The notes: generated by a model from the sequence alone, not told the origin. DNA of 18,723 bases from AP-16 sp036395835 (GCA_036395835.1 DASWCW010000321.1:1-18723), one strand, 5' to 3'; shown: positions 7,494-17,015, counted from the stretch's first letter. A program made the numbers and translations.

Positions 7494-8540
7494 TCAAAAT
7501 CGTGGTCCCGCAACAACCTCGCATCGAGGCATTCGCGGCCGAGAGGACGATCGTGCTCGGCGCCGACTCGAGCCCGATGCGGATGGTCGCGCCAGCTCAT
7601 CGAGCAGCGCCTTCCACGCGGCGACCTCGCGCGCGGGCCTGAACAAATCGCTGCGTCGAGCAATCGCCGCTCGCAATCGGTCGAGGAATTTCGGTTCCGT
7701 CTCGATGCGGCGGAGCAAACGGGCGAGCGTCGCGGTGTCGCCGACCGGAAAATAACCCGGATAGTCGTGGCCGAGCAATCCGAGCGAGCCGTCGATCCGC
7801 GACGCGAGCACCGGAACCCCGGCGGCAACGGCTTCGGAGATCACGTTGGCGCCGCCTTCGCTCAGCGACGACAGCACCAAGGCCCGGGCGCGGGCGAGCA
7901 AATACCGCACTTCGGCGCCGGTCACTTCGCCTCGCCAGACATAGCGCGGATTGCGCTTCATCTCGGCCTTCGCCCTGGCCGCCCATCGCGGGCTGTGGGC
8001 GCCGCCGACGTGCACAATGCGAAGCTGCGACGTGGCCGGCAGCAGGCGGGCCGCCTGGGCCGCGCGCAGCGGATCCTTGACCTTGCGCAGATGCGCGATC
8101 ACGGCGACGTCGAAAAATCGCGGCGCGGGCGCACCGCGGCGCGACAGCGGCGGCGCCGACTGATGGATGATGCGAAGCTTGCTCCGCAATCGGCTCGCAA
8201 GCCGATGCCGCGCAAGATCCTGCAGCGCCACCAGCCGATCGGCGGATTCGAGCGTGCGCAGCGTACGCCCCGGGTCGCGATCGATATACTCGTAAAGATC
8301 GGTGCCGGAGAGAGCAACGATCAGCGGTCGATCCGGGTGCAGTTCGCGAAAGCGACGCACGGCGCCGGCGCTGCGCCAGGCGTGAAGGGCGACCATCAGC
8401 TCCGCCGGCGCACCGTCGTATTCGGTCGCGACGCGGGCGGAATGCCCGAGACGCCGAAAGATCCGCGCCCAGCGCAACGCCGTGGTCCGGTTGCCGGACC
8501 GTGACGAGGGACGTGCGGGCGTGATAACAACGATGTTCAT
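7494..8540 (-). CDS. senB: SenB-type selenosugar synthase (GT4-like glycosyltransferase, TIGR04348-like)
   Basis: The 348-aa protein is a GT-B glycosyltransferase of the family to which SenB belongs. In the selenoneine pathway SenB makes a selenosugar from selenophosphate and a UDP-sugar (UDP-GlcNAc in the characterised enzyme). Visible family features are ITPARPSSRSGNRTTALRWA at residues 6-25, LIVALSGTDLYEYIDRD (73-89), VIAHLRKVKDPLRAA (147-161) and SEGGANVISEAVAAGVPV (227-244), the last being the nucleotide-sugar donor motif of GT4-like folds. Residues 321-348 form a Ser/Arg-rich tail that looks disordered. The ATG at 8540 is required because the conserved N-terminal strand begins directly after it and the next in-frame start is inside the motif. 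That ATG overlaps the divergent senA start. The neighbouring selD and senA support the assignment. There is no signal peptide; the protein is cytosolic. Confidence 0.88.
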   Translation of the reverse strand: MNIVVITPARPSSRSGNRTTALRWARIFRRLGHSARVATEYDGAPAELMVALHAWRSAGAVRRFRELHPDRPLIVALSGTDLYEYIDRDPGRTLRTLESADRLVALQDLARHRLASRLRSKLRIIHQSAPPLSRRGAPAPRFFDVAVIAHLRKVKDPLRAAQAARLLPATSQLRIVHVGGAHSPRWAARAKAEMKRNPRYVWRGEVTGAEVRYLLARARALVLSSLSEGGANVISEAVAAGVPVLASRIDGSLGLLGHDYPGYFPVGDTATLARLLRRIETEPKFLDRLRAAIARRSDLFRPAREVAAWKALLDELARPSASGSSRRRARSSSRPRMPRCEVVAGPRF

Positions 8541-9861
8541 GAACAGCGCCGAACCCAACCGACCGACAACGGGCGCAAGCGTCGCCCAGCTCGCCGAGGA
8601 GCTTCGCCAAACGCGCTCGCGGACCCACGGCCTGACGCACGATCTGTCGTCGGGACAGTTGATGGGGCCGATGCTGCCGATCGTCAACCCAGTACTTTGG
8701 GAAATCGGTCACGTCGGCTGGTTTCACGAATATTGGACGCTGCGCCACGTGCACGGCGCGGGGCCGATTCTCGAGCGCGCCGACGCGCTGTGGAATTCGA
8801 GCACCGTCGCGCATGACACGCGGTGGGACCTCGATCTGCCGGACCGCAACGGCGTTTTCGGCTTCCTCTCGCAGGTGCTCGAGCGGCAGCTCGACCGCCT
8901 GGGCCGCGGCGTCGAGGCGCCGGGCCGCTATTTCTACGAGCTGGCCATCCGGCACGAGGACATGCACGTCGAGGCTTTGGCCTATACGCGCCAGACGCTC
9001 GGTTATCCGGCGCCGGCGAATCTCGGCAACGCTCCGATGCCGCGCGCCGGCGCATGGCCGGGCGACGCGGAGGTGCCGGGCGGACGCTGGCAGCTCGGTT
9101 CGACCGCCGGGGACGGCTTCGTGTTCGACAACGAGAAATGGGCCCATGCGGTCGAGCTCGAACCCTTCCGCATCGCCAAGGCGCCCGTGACCAACGCCGA
9201 GTTCGCGGCTTTCCTCGAAGCCGGCGGCTATCGCGTGCGCGAGTTTTGGAGCGAGGAGGGTTGGGCCTGGCGCGAGCGCGAGCGCGCCGAACGGCCGGTC
9301 TATTGGCTGCCCAAAGAGGACGGCAGGTGGACCTGGCGCCGCCATGCAAGGACCGAAGAACTCCCGCCCGACGCGCCCGTCGTGTTCGTCACTTGGCACG
9401 AGGCGCAAGCCTGGTGCCGCTGGGCGGGACGCCGCCTGCCGACCGAGGCGGAATGGGAGGCGGCGGCGATCGGCGAGCCGAGCCGCGACGCAACGCGGCT
9501 CGCCGCGGTCAAGCGCCGCTGGCCGTGGGGCGAGGCGTCGCCGGACCACCGGCACGCCAATCTCGATTTCGCCTTCGCGGCGCCGGTCGACGTCGCGGCG
9601 TTTCCGGCGGGCGACAGCGCGTTCGGCTGCCGCCAGATGCTCGGCAACGTGTGGGAATGGACGGCGTCGGATTTCCTGCCGTTTCCCGGCTTCGCCGCGG
9701 ACCCGTACGAGGATTATTCGCAGCCGTGGTTCGGCACCCGCAAAGTGCTGCGCGGCGGATCCTGGGCGACCAGCGCGCGCCTCGCCCGGCCGCTCTACCG
9801 CAATTTCTTCACGCCCGAGCGCAACGACGTGATCGCCGGCTTCCGCACCTGCGCGCCGTAG
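8539..9861 (+). CDS. senA: SenA-type selenoneine synthase (EgtB-like non-haem iron enzyme)
   Basis: From the ATG at 8539 the protein has 440 residues: an N-terminal DinB-like helical domain (about 15-165) and a C-terminal FGE-sulfatase/SUMF1 domain (about 180-440). Iron ligands are visible as His58 (WEIGHVGWF) and the HX3HXE motif His139-His143 (RHEDMHVEA). C-terminal landmarks are LPTEAEWEAAA, GNVWEWTASDF, VLRGGSW and AGFRTC. Family members couple hercynine to a sulfur or selenium donor with O2. SenA uses a selenosugar, EgtB uses cysteine or gamma-glutamylcysteine. The adjacent senB and selD, and the absence of egtC/egtD, favour SenA over EgtB. Starts at 8482 (GTG), 8521 (GTG, with GAGGG about 10 nt upstream) and 8533 (ATG) are also possible. 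All overlap senB, and no start downstream of 8539 keeps the first helix. Confidence 0.88.
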   Translation: MNSAEPNRPTTGASVAQLAEELRQTRSRTHGLTHDLSSGQLMGPMLPIVNPVLWEIGHVGWFHEYWTLRHVHGAGPILERADALWNSSTVAHDTRWDLDLPDRNGVFGFLSQVLERQLDRLGRGVEAPGRYFYELAIRHEDMHVEALAYTRQTLGYPAPANLGNAPMPRAGAWPGDAEVPGGRWQLGSTAGDGFVFDNEKWAHAVELEPFRIAKAPVTNAEFAAFLEAGGYRVREFWSEEGWAWRERERAERPVYWLPKEDGRWTWRRHARTEELPPDAPVVFVTWHEAQAWCRWAGRRLPTEAEWEAAAIGEPSRDATRLAAVKRRWPWGEASPDHRHANLDFAFAAPVDVAAFPAGDSAFGCRQMLGNVWEWTASDFLPFPGFAADPYEDYSQPWFGTRKVLRGGSWATSARLARPLYRNFFTPERNDVIAGFRTCAP

Positions 9862-9895
9862 ATCAAGTGGCGGACCCGAACTGTACGCCAGCGGC

Positions 9896-10150
9896 CTATG
9901 CTAGTCCGCGTTGTGCCGGCAACTCGGCAGACTGGATCGCATCATTGCTACCCAGCATCGTGACCAGCTTCTGCGCAACCGAGTCATCGGCAACTTCGGC
10001 ATACCACAGCCTACGGACAGCCGGTTTCGTCGCTGTCGGACTGATACGGCCGGCAGTCAGCACTCCGGGAGTGCTCGAAATCTCGCGAACCACCCGGTCC
10101 TGCTCTTCTTCGGATGCGTTCTCCCGGAAAACGAACAACACGTTAGTCAC
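9896..10150 (-). CDS. Small protein resembling a stand-alone I9-type protease propeptide/inhibitor
   Basis: The 84-aa reading from the GTG at 10150 starts VTNVLFVFRENASEEEQDRV. The predicted order of elements is strand (NVLFVF), helix (SEEEQDRVVREISS), strand (VLTAGRIS), strand (RRLWYAEVA), helix (DSVAQKLVTMLGS), strand (IQSAELP). This beta-alpha-beta-beta-alpha-beta layout matches the ferredoxin-like propeptide (inhibitor I9) of subtilisins. It has no signal peptide. It sits directly downstream of an S8 protease gene, 10 nt after its stop, or overlapping it by 20 nt if the TTG at 10180 is used; the start is uncertain. The likely role is to fold or inhibit that protease. The I9 assignment rests on the pattern and the neighbour, not on a database match. 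Confidence 0.6.
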   Translation of the reverse strand: MTNVLFVFRENASEEEQDRVVREISSTPGVLTAGRISPTATKPAVRRLWYAEVADDSVAQKLVTMLGSNDAIQSAELPAQRGLA

Positions 10151-10160
10151 GGCCTGTTGC

Positions 10161-11663
10161 TCATGCAAGCAGCTTGGCAAGGTTAAGCCTGCCTGCGCCG
10201 TAATCAGGACTGAATTTGGCGTCTTTCATCTCGGCCACCTTGTCGGCCGTTTGCATCAGACGGTCCCGCGCCTTGCTGGGCGTCAATTTACCTTTGTTTG
10301 CAACCATGAGTGCCGCCGCGCCGGTGACGTGCGGAGTGGCCATGGAAGTCCCATCCCAAGCATCATAATCCGTTTCGCGGCGCACTGGTTTCCCTTGACG
10401 AGGCGACCCATCGGAGCCGATCGTGGCATAGAATCCCGTCTGACCGGCATAGGTGGGCAGAGTAGACCAGATCGCCTTTCCAGGGGCCGAAACGGCGATG
10501 TGGTTCCCTCGATTAGAAAAAACCGCCACTGTGTCATCCAAGCTGGTGGCGCCTACCGCAACCACTCCAGGAATGGCACCTGGATACGATGTCGGACTGC
10601 CGTATTGGCGCTCATTTCCCATTGCAGCGCAGATGATTGTCCCGGCCGAGAGGAGCTGCTCGAACAGCCATTTTTCCTGAGCGTCGGGTTCGCCCGGACC
10701 GCCAATGCTCAAGTTCATGACATCGACCGGGGTCTGCACGCAATCGGCCAGCGCTCTCCTGTACATGATAGGATTTACATAATACACGAATGCACCCGAT
10801 CCTGACGCATAAGTTGGTTCGTCGTCAAATATTTTCCAGACACTCAAATTGCATTTGCATATTCCATTGATCCCGACATCGTTGTTTATTATTGCGCCAA
10901 TTGAGCCGGAAACGTGCGTTCCATGTCCAATCAGGTCCTGAGATGAAGCTGGCCTCGACAGGTCAGGGTAGTTCCAGTGATAACCAAGTATCTGCCCCTT
11001 CAGATCCGGATGATCAAAATCGACTCCGCTGTCCAGGACCGCGACGCTGATTTGAACGGCATCGCGAAAGCCGCTTTGTGCCCTTGCCTGAGCCCAGCGG
11101 ATGCGGTCCAAGTTCCACATTGCCGAAGCTGGAGGCGGCACTGTGGAAATGGTCGCAGCTGGTTTGCTTGATGCCCTGGGACGGGCCACGCGAGATGCAA
11201 CCGAACTCCGCCGAGGCGCCGTCCGCCGGGCGGCCAAATATCGGATCGGCACTTTGGCCACCGCAACAATGTTCGGATCATTGGCTAGTGCGGTCCGAAG
11301 AGGAGTGGTGTCGTGTCCATGCTCGATTTCCACGATGCTGACGCCGTGATTGGGATCATTCTTCCGTGGCGCGGCCGCGGAGAAGAATAAAGCCGATAAG
11401 ACCGATGCAGATGGAGTCCGGGGTTGCTCGCGCGGATCTTCTTTTCGAAGCGGCACCACTCGCTTCACCATGCCGGCCCGCTCATAGAATGCCAGCGCGC
11501 CCAAGCCGGTCGTAGCGGGCGAGACCGCCGCCATCATCGCAGATTGACCTTGACCCAGCGGACCTCCCGTCGGCGCCGATGACAATGCCTCTTTTCGAAC
11601 GCTGACGATCAACAGGTTCTCGTGGTAGCTAGGTAAAGATTCGGTGCTGAACACGTTCCTCAT
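10161..11663 (-). CDS. Subtilisin-family (S8) serine protease
   Basis: The 500-aa protein has a complete catalytic triad: Asp211 (VAVLDSGVDFDHPDL), His247 (GHGTHVSGS) and Ser440 (GTSMATPHVTGAAAL), with the oxyanion-hole Asn350 (CAAMGNE). Residues 1-180 form an unusual N-terminal region that includes an I9-like piece (about 108-141, VSIVEIEHG to IVAVAKVPIRY) and a Ser/Arg/Pro-rich linker. The peptidase domain covers about 182-500. No signal peptide is visible, so the enzyme is cytosolic or exported by a non-classical route. The start is the ATG at 11663 with GGAGG about 7 nt upstream. Longer readings to 11753 add nothing family-like. GC content is visibly lower than in the flanking operons, suggesting acquisition. 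A small propeptide-like gene follows. The substrate is unknown. Confidence 0.9.
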   Translation of the reverse strand: MRNVFSTESLPSYHENLLIVSVRKEALSSAPTGGPLGQGQSAMMAAVSPATTGLGALAFYERAGMVKRVVPLRKEDPREQPRTPSASVLSALFFSAAAPRKNDPNHGVSIVEIEHGHDTTPLRTALANDPNIVAVAKVPIRYLAARRTAPRRSSVASRVARPRASSKPAATISTVPPPASAMWNLDRIRWAQARAQSGFRDAVQISVAVLDSGVDFDHPDLKGQILGYHWNYPDLSRPASSQDLIGHGTHVSGSIGAIINNDVGINGICKCNLSVWKIFDDEPTYASGSGAFVYYVNPIMYRRALADCVQTPVDVMNLSIGGPGEPDAQEKWLFEQLLSAGTIICAAMGNERQYGSPTSYPGAIPGVVAVGATSLDDTVAVFSNRGNHIAVSAPGKAIWSTLPTYAGQTGFYATIGSDGSPRQGKPVRRETDYDAWDGTSMATPHVTGAAALMVANKGKLTPSKARDRLMQTADKVAEMKDAKFSPDYGAGRLNLAKLLA

Positions 11664-11942
11664 CGACACCCTCCCCTTGCAAGTCGTGGTGGCAAAATCT
11701 CGCGCAGTGAGCGGAGATCCTCCGGCCGATCGGATCCCCATGCTACCGCACATTTTATTTTAATACTAGAACCTCAACTAGCTGTCCCGGACCCCGTCAA
11801 GGCGACAAGACAGATTTTGAGAACTGAAATTTATGGTCTGAGAAATTAATCTAGTCAAAGCCAGAGGGCTGAAGCGCTCCGCATGTCGGTTTAGGCCCAA
11901 AGAGAGCTGCTGATCAATCCGCTCCTATTCTTTTTCCTTTCT
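11664..11942. other. AT-richer spacer upstream of the S8 protease gene
   Basis: About 280 bp lie between the protease start and the stop of the 347-aa exported-protein gene. The part from about 11750 to 11880 is markedly AT-rich for this window (for example ATTTTATTTTAATACTAGAA near 11752-11771) and probably contains the protease promoter. I cannot fix a -35/-10 pair with normal spacing. No gene is seen. Confidence 0.4.
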
Positions 11943-12986
11943 TCACTGCGGCGAGGACCAGTAGCGCACCGCCGCCGAGGTCGCCGCGCCGCCGAGCACG
12001 CATGGGATGCCGAACTCGATCTGGCCGAGCGCCGCCGCGGCGACGCAGCCGAGCGAGATCGCGCCCTCGCCGACCTGGCCCCAGAACGAGATGTCGCGCT
12101 TGTAGCCCGGCCCCTTGCGCTTGAGCTCCTCGACCGCGGCCAGCGCCTCCTTGCGGATGCGGCCGATGTCGGCGGTATCGGCCCCCTCGATCACTTCTTT
12201 GAGCACCGCCACCACTTCCTTGGGCTGGTGAGTGAGCTCGCTCTTGAGCAATTCGAGCAGCCCGGGGTCGCGCATCGCGTACATGGAAAGCGTGTATTTC
12301 GCCATGCTGCCGACGTTGAGCTTGTCGACGCTGTCGCGGTCCTTCGACCACGGCAGCACGCTGACCACGCGCAGGATCGGACCGTAGGCGCCGCTGGCGA
12401 AATAATAGCCCCACAGCGTGTCGAGCAGCTCGGGATTGTTCTCGAAGGTGAGATTCTTGCCGGGCGGCTTGTTGTGCCCGCCGAAGGAGAAATAGCCGCG
12501 CAGCTTGGCCATCAGGCCCGGGTCGGGATGCTCGAGCGGCACTTCGTTGAGGGTGGCGAGCTCGCGGGCAAGATACTTTTCGATCATCACCTTGCGGGCC
12601 GGCATGCTGGCCGCGTATTTCAGCATCAGGTGCTTCCATTGCGGATGGCCCGAATAGGCGATCGCCCGCACGATCAGCCATTGCTCCGCCGGCGGCACCG
12701 GGAACAATTTTGCCAGCAGCTCATCGGCCTTGGCCGGAGCGGCGCCGATGACGCCGGCGAGAAAGCCGACGTAGATCCCGGAAGTCTCCGGATCCTTGAG
12801 CGCGCCGAGCTGGTTGAGCGTGCGCAGCGCTTCCGGCAACCGGGCGGGATCGGGTTTCGCCCGATAGCCGTACATCCATTTCTGCACGGACTCGAGCGTA
12901 GAGAGCTCGCCCATGCGCGAGGGCGCAGCTCGAGCGGGCACGGCGAAGATCAGGAGTACGATCAGGATGGCTGATACGCGATACAT
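11943..12986 (-). CDS. Exported protein of unknown function (347 aa)
   Basis: The ATG at 12986 is preceded by AGGAGGG with 5 nt spacing, the best ribosome-binding site in the window. The N-terminus is a signal peptide (YRVSAILIVLLIFAVPARA, cleavage near residue 22). The mature protein is mostly helical, with segments such as PARLPEALRTLNQLGALKDP and PPAEQWLIVRAIAYSGHPQW. A hydrophobic C-terminal stretch (GAISLGCVAAAALGQIEFGI, about residues 310-340) could be a membrane anchor. The helical repeat look (proline-broken pairs of helices) resembles TPR/HEAT-like solenoids, but I cannot name a family. It lies 141 bp downstream of the peptide-transporter ATPase gene on the same strand and may be co-transcribed with that operon. 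No enzymatic motif is seen. Confidence 0.75.
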   Translation of the reverse strand: MYRVSAILIVLLIFAVPARAAPSRMGELSTLESVQKWMYGYRAKPDPARLPEALRTLNQLGALKDPETSGIYVGFLAGVIGAAPAKADELLAKLFPVPPAEQWLIVRAIAYSGHPQWKHLMLKYAASMPARKVMIEKYLARELATLNEVPLEHPDPGLMAKLRGYFSFGGHNKPPGKNLTFENNPELLDTLWGYYFASGAYGPILRVVSVLPWSKDRDSVDKLNVGSMAKYTLSMYAMRDPGLLELLKSELTHQPKEVVAVLKEVIEGADTADIGRIRKEALAAVEELKRKGPGYKRDISFWGQVGEGAISLGCVAAAALGQIEFGIPCVLGGAATSAAVRYWSSPQ

Positions 12987-13127
12987 GGCTGCCCTCCTGG
13001 CACGGACCTCCCCGCCCCTCGCCCGTGCCCGCCCGAGCCGAAGCCCAAGCTGATCAAGGGGATACGACAATTTCGCGGCCGGTATGTGGCAACTCGTGGA
13101 ACGTGTTGCCGGTGCGCGATGCGATCG

Positions 13128-14128
13128 TCAGCGCAGATGGCAGGACACCCAGTGGCCCGGCCGCACCTCGCGCAGCTGCGGCACCTCGACCCGGCAGCGC
13201 GCTTCGGCATAGGGGCAGCGGGTGTGGAACGCGCAGCCCGGCGGCGGATGCATCGGGCTCGGCACGTCGCCGCGCAGAATGCGCTTGGCGCGCTTGAGCT
13301 TCGGATTGGGCACCGGCACCGCTGAGAGCAAGGCTTCGGTGTAGGGATGCAGCGGCTCGAGGAACAGGGTCTTCTTGTCCGCATATTCGACGATTTTTCC
13401 CAGATACATCACGGCGATGCGGCGGCTGATGTGCTCGACCACGGCAAGATCGTGGGCGATGAACAGATAGGAGAGATGTTTCTGCCGCTGCAGATCCATC
13501 ATCAGATTGATCACTTGCGCGCGGATCGAGACGTCGAGCGCCGAGACCGGCTCGTCGGCGACGATCAGCTTCGGGTCGAGCCCGAGCGCGCGGGCGATGC
13601 AGATGCGCTGGCGCTGCCCGCCGGAAAACTGATGCGGAAAGCTCGCCATCTGCGCCGGCGCAAGGCCGACGAGCTCGAACAGCTCGGCGACGCGCTCGCG
13701 CCGCCTGTCGGGCGCCATGCCGTGGATCTGCAGCGGCTCGCCGACGATGTCGCCCGCCGACATGCGCGGATTGAGCGAGGAGAACGGATCCTGGAAGATG
13801 ATCTGCATCTCGCGCCGATACGGCCGCAGCTCGCTCTTGCGCAAATGCGTGATGTCGCGGCCGCCGACCCTGATGGCGCCGGCGGTGGGCTCGATCAGGC
13901 GCAGCACGGTCCTGGCCAAGGTCGACTTGCCGCAGCCGCTTTCGCCGACGAGGCCGAGCGTCTCGCCGCTCCCGATCGCGAAGCTCACCCCGTCGAGCGC
14001 CAACACCTGCGCCACGGTCCGGCGCAACAATCCCTTCTTCACCGGGAAATGTTTCTTGAGATCCTCGACCTCGATCACCGGCGCGACCCGGCTCGCTTCG
14101 AGCGCATGCTCTCTTGCCGGCGCGACCG

Positions 14129-14132
<4 letters not shown>
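13128..14132 (-). CDS. Dipeptide/oligopeptide ABC transporter ATP-binding protein (DppF/OppF type)
   Basis: The 334-aa ATPase has Walker A GESGCGKST (63-71), Q-loop IFQDPFSSLNP, signature FSGGQRQR (169-176), Walker B LIVADEP (189-195) and the H-loop in FIAHDLAVVEH. The C-terminal extension has the oligopeptide-transporter cysteine cluster (GCAFHTRCPYAEARC), which binds an Fe-S cluster in characterised members. The N-terminal segment HFPVKKGLLRR is typical of the F-type subunit. The start is the ATG at 14132, which overlaps the upstream ATPase stop as ATGA. A longer reading to 14165 would lie inside the neighbour. It is the last transporter gene of the operon and works as a heterodimer with the D-type ATPase to drive peptide import. 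Confidence 0.93.
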
Positions 14133-15162
<1,030 letters not shown>

Positions 15163-15163
<1 letters not shown>

Positions 15164-16053
15164 CAGTGGCGCAGCCTCGGGTCGAGCAGGTCGCGCAGCG
15201 CATCGCCCAGCAAATTGGTTCCGAACACCACCAGGCTGATGGCAATGCCGGGGAAGATCACCAGCCAGGGCGCGGTGCGCACGTATTCGGCGGCGGATTC
15301 CGACAGCATCCTGCCCCACGACGGATAGGGCTCCGGAATGCCGAGGCCGAGGAACGACAGCGAGGCTTCGACCAGGATCGCCGAGCCGAGCTGGGCGGTG
15401 GCCAGCACGATCAGCGGCGCCATCGTGTTGGGCAGCACGTGCTTGATCGCGATGCGCAACTCGCTCATGCCGACCGCTTTCGCCGCCTCGACGAAGGGCA
15501 GCTCGCGCAGCACCAGCGTGTTCGAACGCACCACGCGCGCCACGTAGGGGATCAACGGAATGGCAATGGCGATGATCACGTTCTCCAGCGAGGGACCCAG
15601 CGAAGCCGCCATCACCAGCGCGAGAACCAGGAGCGGCAGCGCCTGCAGGATGTCGACCAGACGCTGCGCCAATAGATCCACCCAGCCGCCGAGATAGCCG
15701 GACGGCAGCCCGACCAGGATGCCGAGCACCGAGCCGAGCACGGTCGAGCCGATCCCGACCGCGAGCGAGATGCGGGCGCCGTAGACGATGCGGCTGTAGA
15801 CGTCGCGGCCCATGAAGTCGCAGCCGAGCCAGTGCGCCGCGTTCGGCCGCGCCAACGATACCGCCGAATCGGTGGTCAGCGGATCGTAGGTGGTGATGAG
15901 GGGAGCGAACACCGCGGCGAACACGAAAGCCGCCATGATCACCGCGCCGATCGCGCCGAGCGGATGGCGATAGAAGAAGATGCGCAGCCGCCCGGCCGGT
16001 CGGCGCAGCCTCGGCCGCGCGCTGGCAAGTTGTGCGTCGTATTCGATCGACAT
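15163..16053 (-). CDS. Dipeptide/oligopeptide ABC transporter permease (DppC/OppC type)
   Basis: The 296-aa inner-membrane permease begins MSIEYDAQLASARPRLRR. A short cytoplasmic N-terminus is followed by a first membrane helix (AIGAVIMAAFVFAAVFAPLI), the OppC-N signature around HWLGCDFMGRDVYSRIVYGA, and the permease core with the EAA loop (FVEAAKAVGMSELRIAIKHV). The end SFLGLGIPEPYPSWGRML through DALRDLLDPRLRH is typical of the C-type subunit. The start is the ATG at 16053 with AGAAGGA 6 nt upstream. Longer readings of this frame run across the upstream permease gene and are not real. It lies 14 nt after the B-type permease and forms the channel with it. Confidence 0.93.
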
Positions 16054-16067
16054 TGCCGGTCCTTCTC

Positions 16068-17015
16068 TCAGTCCGAATATTTGATCCGCGGATCGAGCGC
16101 GGCGTACAGCAGGTCGACCAGGAAATTGACCAGGACCACGATGATCGCGATGAACATCACCAGATTCTGCACGATCGGATAGTCGCGCCAGCGGATCGCC
16201 TCGACCAGAAAGCGCGCCACGCCCGGAATGTTGAAGACCGTTTCGGTCACGATCAGGCCGCCGACCAGGAATGCCGCCTCGATGCCGATCACGGTGATGA
16301 CCGGCAGGATCGCGTTTCTCAGCGCGTGGTGATAGTTGACCGAGGACTCCGATGCGCCCTTGGCGCGGGCGGTGCGGATGTAATCCTGGCGCAGCACTTC
16401 GAGCATCGAGGATCGCGTCAGCCGCATGATCAGCGCCGAGCTGCGGAAACCGACCGCGGCGGCCGGAATCGCGAACATCACGAGCTCGTCCCAAAAGCTC
16501 TTCGGCCCCTCGCTGTAGATCGGGATCGACCCGAACTGGGCGACGAAGACCATCAGGATCAGGAGCCCGAGCCAGAACGCCGGCATCGACAGCCCGCTCA
16601 GGCTGATTACGCGCAAGACGTAATCGAGCCAGGTGTTCTGCTTGACCGCGCTGATCACCCCGAACGGAACCCCCAGCAGGATCGAGAACGCCAGCGCCAG
16701 CGCCGCGAGCTTCGCGGTGATCGGAATGCGCGGCAGGATCTCGTCGAGTGCCGGCCGCTCCGACACGTAGGAATAGCCGAGATCGCCGTGCAGGAGCCCG
16801 CCGATCCAGACCGCGTATTGCACCGGAATCGGCTTGTCGAGGCCGAGCTCGCGCTCGATCTGGGCCTTCTCGGCCGGATTGATCAGGCCGGCGGAGTCGA
16901 ACAGGATGTCGGCGATGTTGCCGGGAACCAGGCGGAGCAGCGCGAAAATGATGATCGAGATCCCGAACAGCGTCAGGAGCATGAGCGAGAAGCGCCGCAC
17001 CAGATAGGCTAGCAA
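16068..17015 (-). CDS. Dipeptide/oligopeptide ABC transporter permease (DppB/OppB type)
   Basis: The 315-aa permease starts at the TTG at 17015 with LAYLVRRFSLMLLTLFGISI, the usual DppB opening. Family landmarks are LRLVPGNIADILF, GELGLDKPIPVQY-like RELGLDKPIPVQYAVWI, GDLGYSY, the EAA loop (DYIRTARAKGASESSVNYHH) and the end LVNFLVDLLYAALDPRIKYSD. The TTG is the only sensible start: upstream codons read into the palindromic repeat and give Pro/Arg-rich nonsense, while the next in-frame start would delete the first membrane helix. A weak purine run (GGAACAAAG) lies upstream. Length matches the family (306-340 aa). It follows the binding-protein gene after a 220-bp spacer carrying a large inverted repeat. 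Confidence 0.92.
   Translation of the reverse strand: MLAYLVRRFSLMLLTLFGISIIIFALLRLVPGNIADILFDSAGLINPAEKAQIERELGLDKPIPVQYAVWIGGLLHGDLGYSYVSERPALDEILPRIPITAKLAALALAFSILLGVPFGVISAVKQNTWLDYVLRVISLSGLSMPAFWLGLLILMVFVAQFGSIPIYSEGPKSFWDELVMFAIPAAAVGFRSSALIMRLTRSSMLEVLRQDYIRTARAKGASESSVNYHHALRNAILPVITVIGIEAAFLVGGLIVTETVFNIPGVARFLVEAIRWRDYPIVQNLVMFIAIIVVLVNFLVDLLYAALDPRIKYSD

Noticed and set aside
8539..9861. Calling the EgtB-like protein a plain ergothioneine EgtB
   Set aside because: Possible on domain content alone, but the neighbours are a SenB-type glycosyltransferase and SelD, and there is no EgtC or EgtD here. Kept as the alternative.
7597..10805. Long frames overlapping senB and senA (7597-9555 minus, 8823-10805 plus, 7305-8504 plus)
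   Set aside because: They cross gene boundaries and give low-complexity Arg/Ala-rich products, whereas senA and senB on the chosen frames have complete family motifs.
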